Assembly (NCBI GenBank): GCA_005239435.1
Contig: SZNP01000004.1
Coordinates: 310,001-374,000, forward strand
Direction: 5' to 3'
Source: Halorussus salinisoli
Lineage (GTDB): Archaea > Halobacteriota > Halobacteria > Halobacteriales > Haladaptataceae
DNA length: 64,000 bases
Positions within the stretch are counted from its first letter, which is position 1, and each line of letters starts with the position of its first letter. Both the position numbers and the translations under genes were made by a program. The notes under the pieces are model-generated. The model searched no databases. It worked only from the letters and a program-made list of their open reading frames with translations, and was not told the origin of the DNA. This document shows, piece after piece, positions 63,527 through 64,000 of the stretch.

Positions 63527-64000
63527 GATGTCCTCCGTAACAGGACGCAGTCCTTGGAATCCCAGTCAATCGCAACCTTGTCTCCCGATTCGTATTCGGA
63601 TTGCGTCGCGCGACCGAACACGTCGACTCGGACGTCGTGCTCGCCGATGTCGACGAGAATCGTCGTGATCTGCCCGTAGAATGTTGTTTCCATGACGGTA
63701 CCCGTAAGTGCGGACTTCTCGCTACTGTCCGGGCCAGTGATGCGCATATCTTCTGGCCGCACGTTCACCAGTACTTCATCGCCTTCAACGAGATCAGTCA
63801 TTGGCGCTGACTCACGGACGAGAATTGGATCACTGGAGACCGAGTCGAGATCAACGTGGACCTCAGACCTCTCAGTAGCAGTGATGGTTCCTTCGAGGAT
63901 ATTCGCTTCTCCGATGAAATCGGCCACGAACTCATTCGCCGGTTCGTTATACAGGTCGACCGGCTGGTCTTGTTGCTTGCCCTGCCCTTCATCCATCACC
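63523..64000 (-). CDS. potA: ABC transporter ATP-binding protein, PotA-like (C-terminal part only)
   Basis: The visible 159 residues are the end of a PotA-type ATPase: VMDEGQGKQQDQPVDLYNEP, ANEFVADFIGEANILEGTI, then the TOBE-type domain (ESAPMTDLVEGDEVLVNVRP, EDMRITGPDSSEKSALTGTV, TFYGQITTILVDIGEHDVRV). The Walker A/B and signature motifs lie beyond the window edge. Its stop overlaps the next gene's ATG by 4 bp. Provides ATP hydrolysis for the permease pair. Confidence 0.9.
   Translation of the reverse strand, partial: VMDEGQGKQQDQPVDLYNEPANEFVADFIGEANILEGTITATERSEVHVDLDSVSSDPILVRESAPMTDLVEGDEVLVNVRPEDMRITGPDSSEKSALTGTVMETTFYGQITTILVDIGEHDVRVDVFGRATQSEYESGDKVAIDWDSKDCVLLRRTS

Noticed and set aside
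1..64000. CRISPR arrays
   Set aside because: No regularly spaced direct repeats with unique spacers were seen anywhere.
1..64000. tRNA or rRNA genes
   Set aside because: No T-loop/acceptor pattern or rRNA-like stretch was found on reading both strands; a covariance-model scan would be decisive.

Overview
The window is haloarchaeal DNA. The proteins are strongly acidic (Asp/Glu-rich). Several families are typical of Halobacteria: HTH-10 (bat-type) regulators, HalOD1 and DUF7344 domains, halocyanin-like blue copper proteins, DUF2270, small zinc-finger proteins and TnpB-type hairpins. Several short gaps carry archaeal TATA-like boxes about 25 nt before an ATG, as in leaderless transcripts. The mix of housekeeping-like genes (PolX, RNase HI, an eIF1A) with many broken genes and mobile-element relics suggests an accessory or plastic region of a chromosome or megaplasmid.

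Layout. 0-8 kb: small regulators, membrane proteins, TnpB-element relics and a complete PolX gene. 8-23 kb: a heavily eroded stress/copper block. It holds a truncated nadE, a broken single-domain universal stress protein (USP), a halocyanin with a ruined signal peptide, one broken and three intact pyridoxamine-phosphate-oxidase-like (PPOX) genes, an APC transporter, dodecin, one broken and one intact two-domain USP, an MgtC/DUF4010 protein, an ATP-grasp protein, a P-type ATPase split by an amber codon, a broken alpha/beta hydrolase, a multicopper oxidase with two frameshifts, and a SHOCT membrane protein. 23-27 kb: a sulfur-type cassette (DsrE, HTH-10 regulator, rhodanese-metallo-beta-lactamase fusion, MFS transporter) lying between two near-identical palindromes. 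27-34 kb: sparse DNA with RNase HI, a PQQ-repeat lipoprotein, eIF1A, a 59-residue zinc-finger gene and three copies of a hairpin typical of TnpB elements.

34-58 kb: a second stress block, nearly all intact, with the same families as the eroded block: SHOCT protein, USPs, two PPOX proteins, two CBS proteins, VIT1-type transporters, multicopper oxidase, phosphoribosyltransferase divergent from an alpha/beta hydrolase, SDR, DASS and NSS transporters, DUF211, P-type ATPase, USP and halocyanin. It ends in a formate dehydrogenase operon (a NuoG-like/molybdopterin alpha subunit plus a NuoF-like subunit). 58-61.7 kb: small, partly broken genes and 1 kb of AT-rich DNA without genes. 61.7-64 kb: a polyamine-type ABC transporter operon (potA partial, potB, potC) running off the right edge.

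How it works together (inference). The intact block combines USPs, CBS sensors, PPOX-like flavoproteins, a cation P-type ATPase, a phosphoribosyltransferase/hydrolase pair, copper redox proteins and formate oxidation. Several of these families also occur in the mycobacterial DosR hypoxia/dormancy regulon, so a low-oxygen or energy-stress survival island is a reasonable reading. The eroded block looks like an older paralogous copy being lost through single-base frameshifts and W-to-amber changes.
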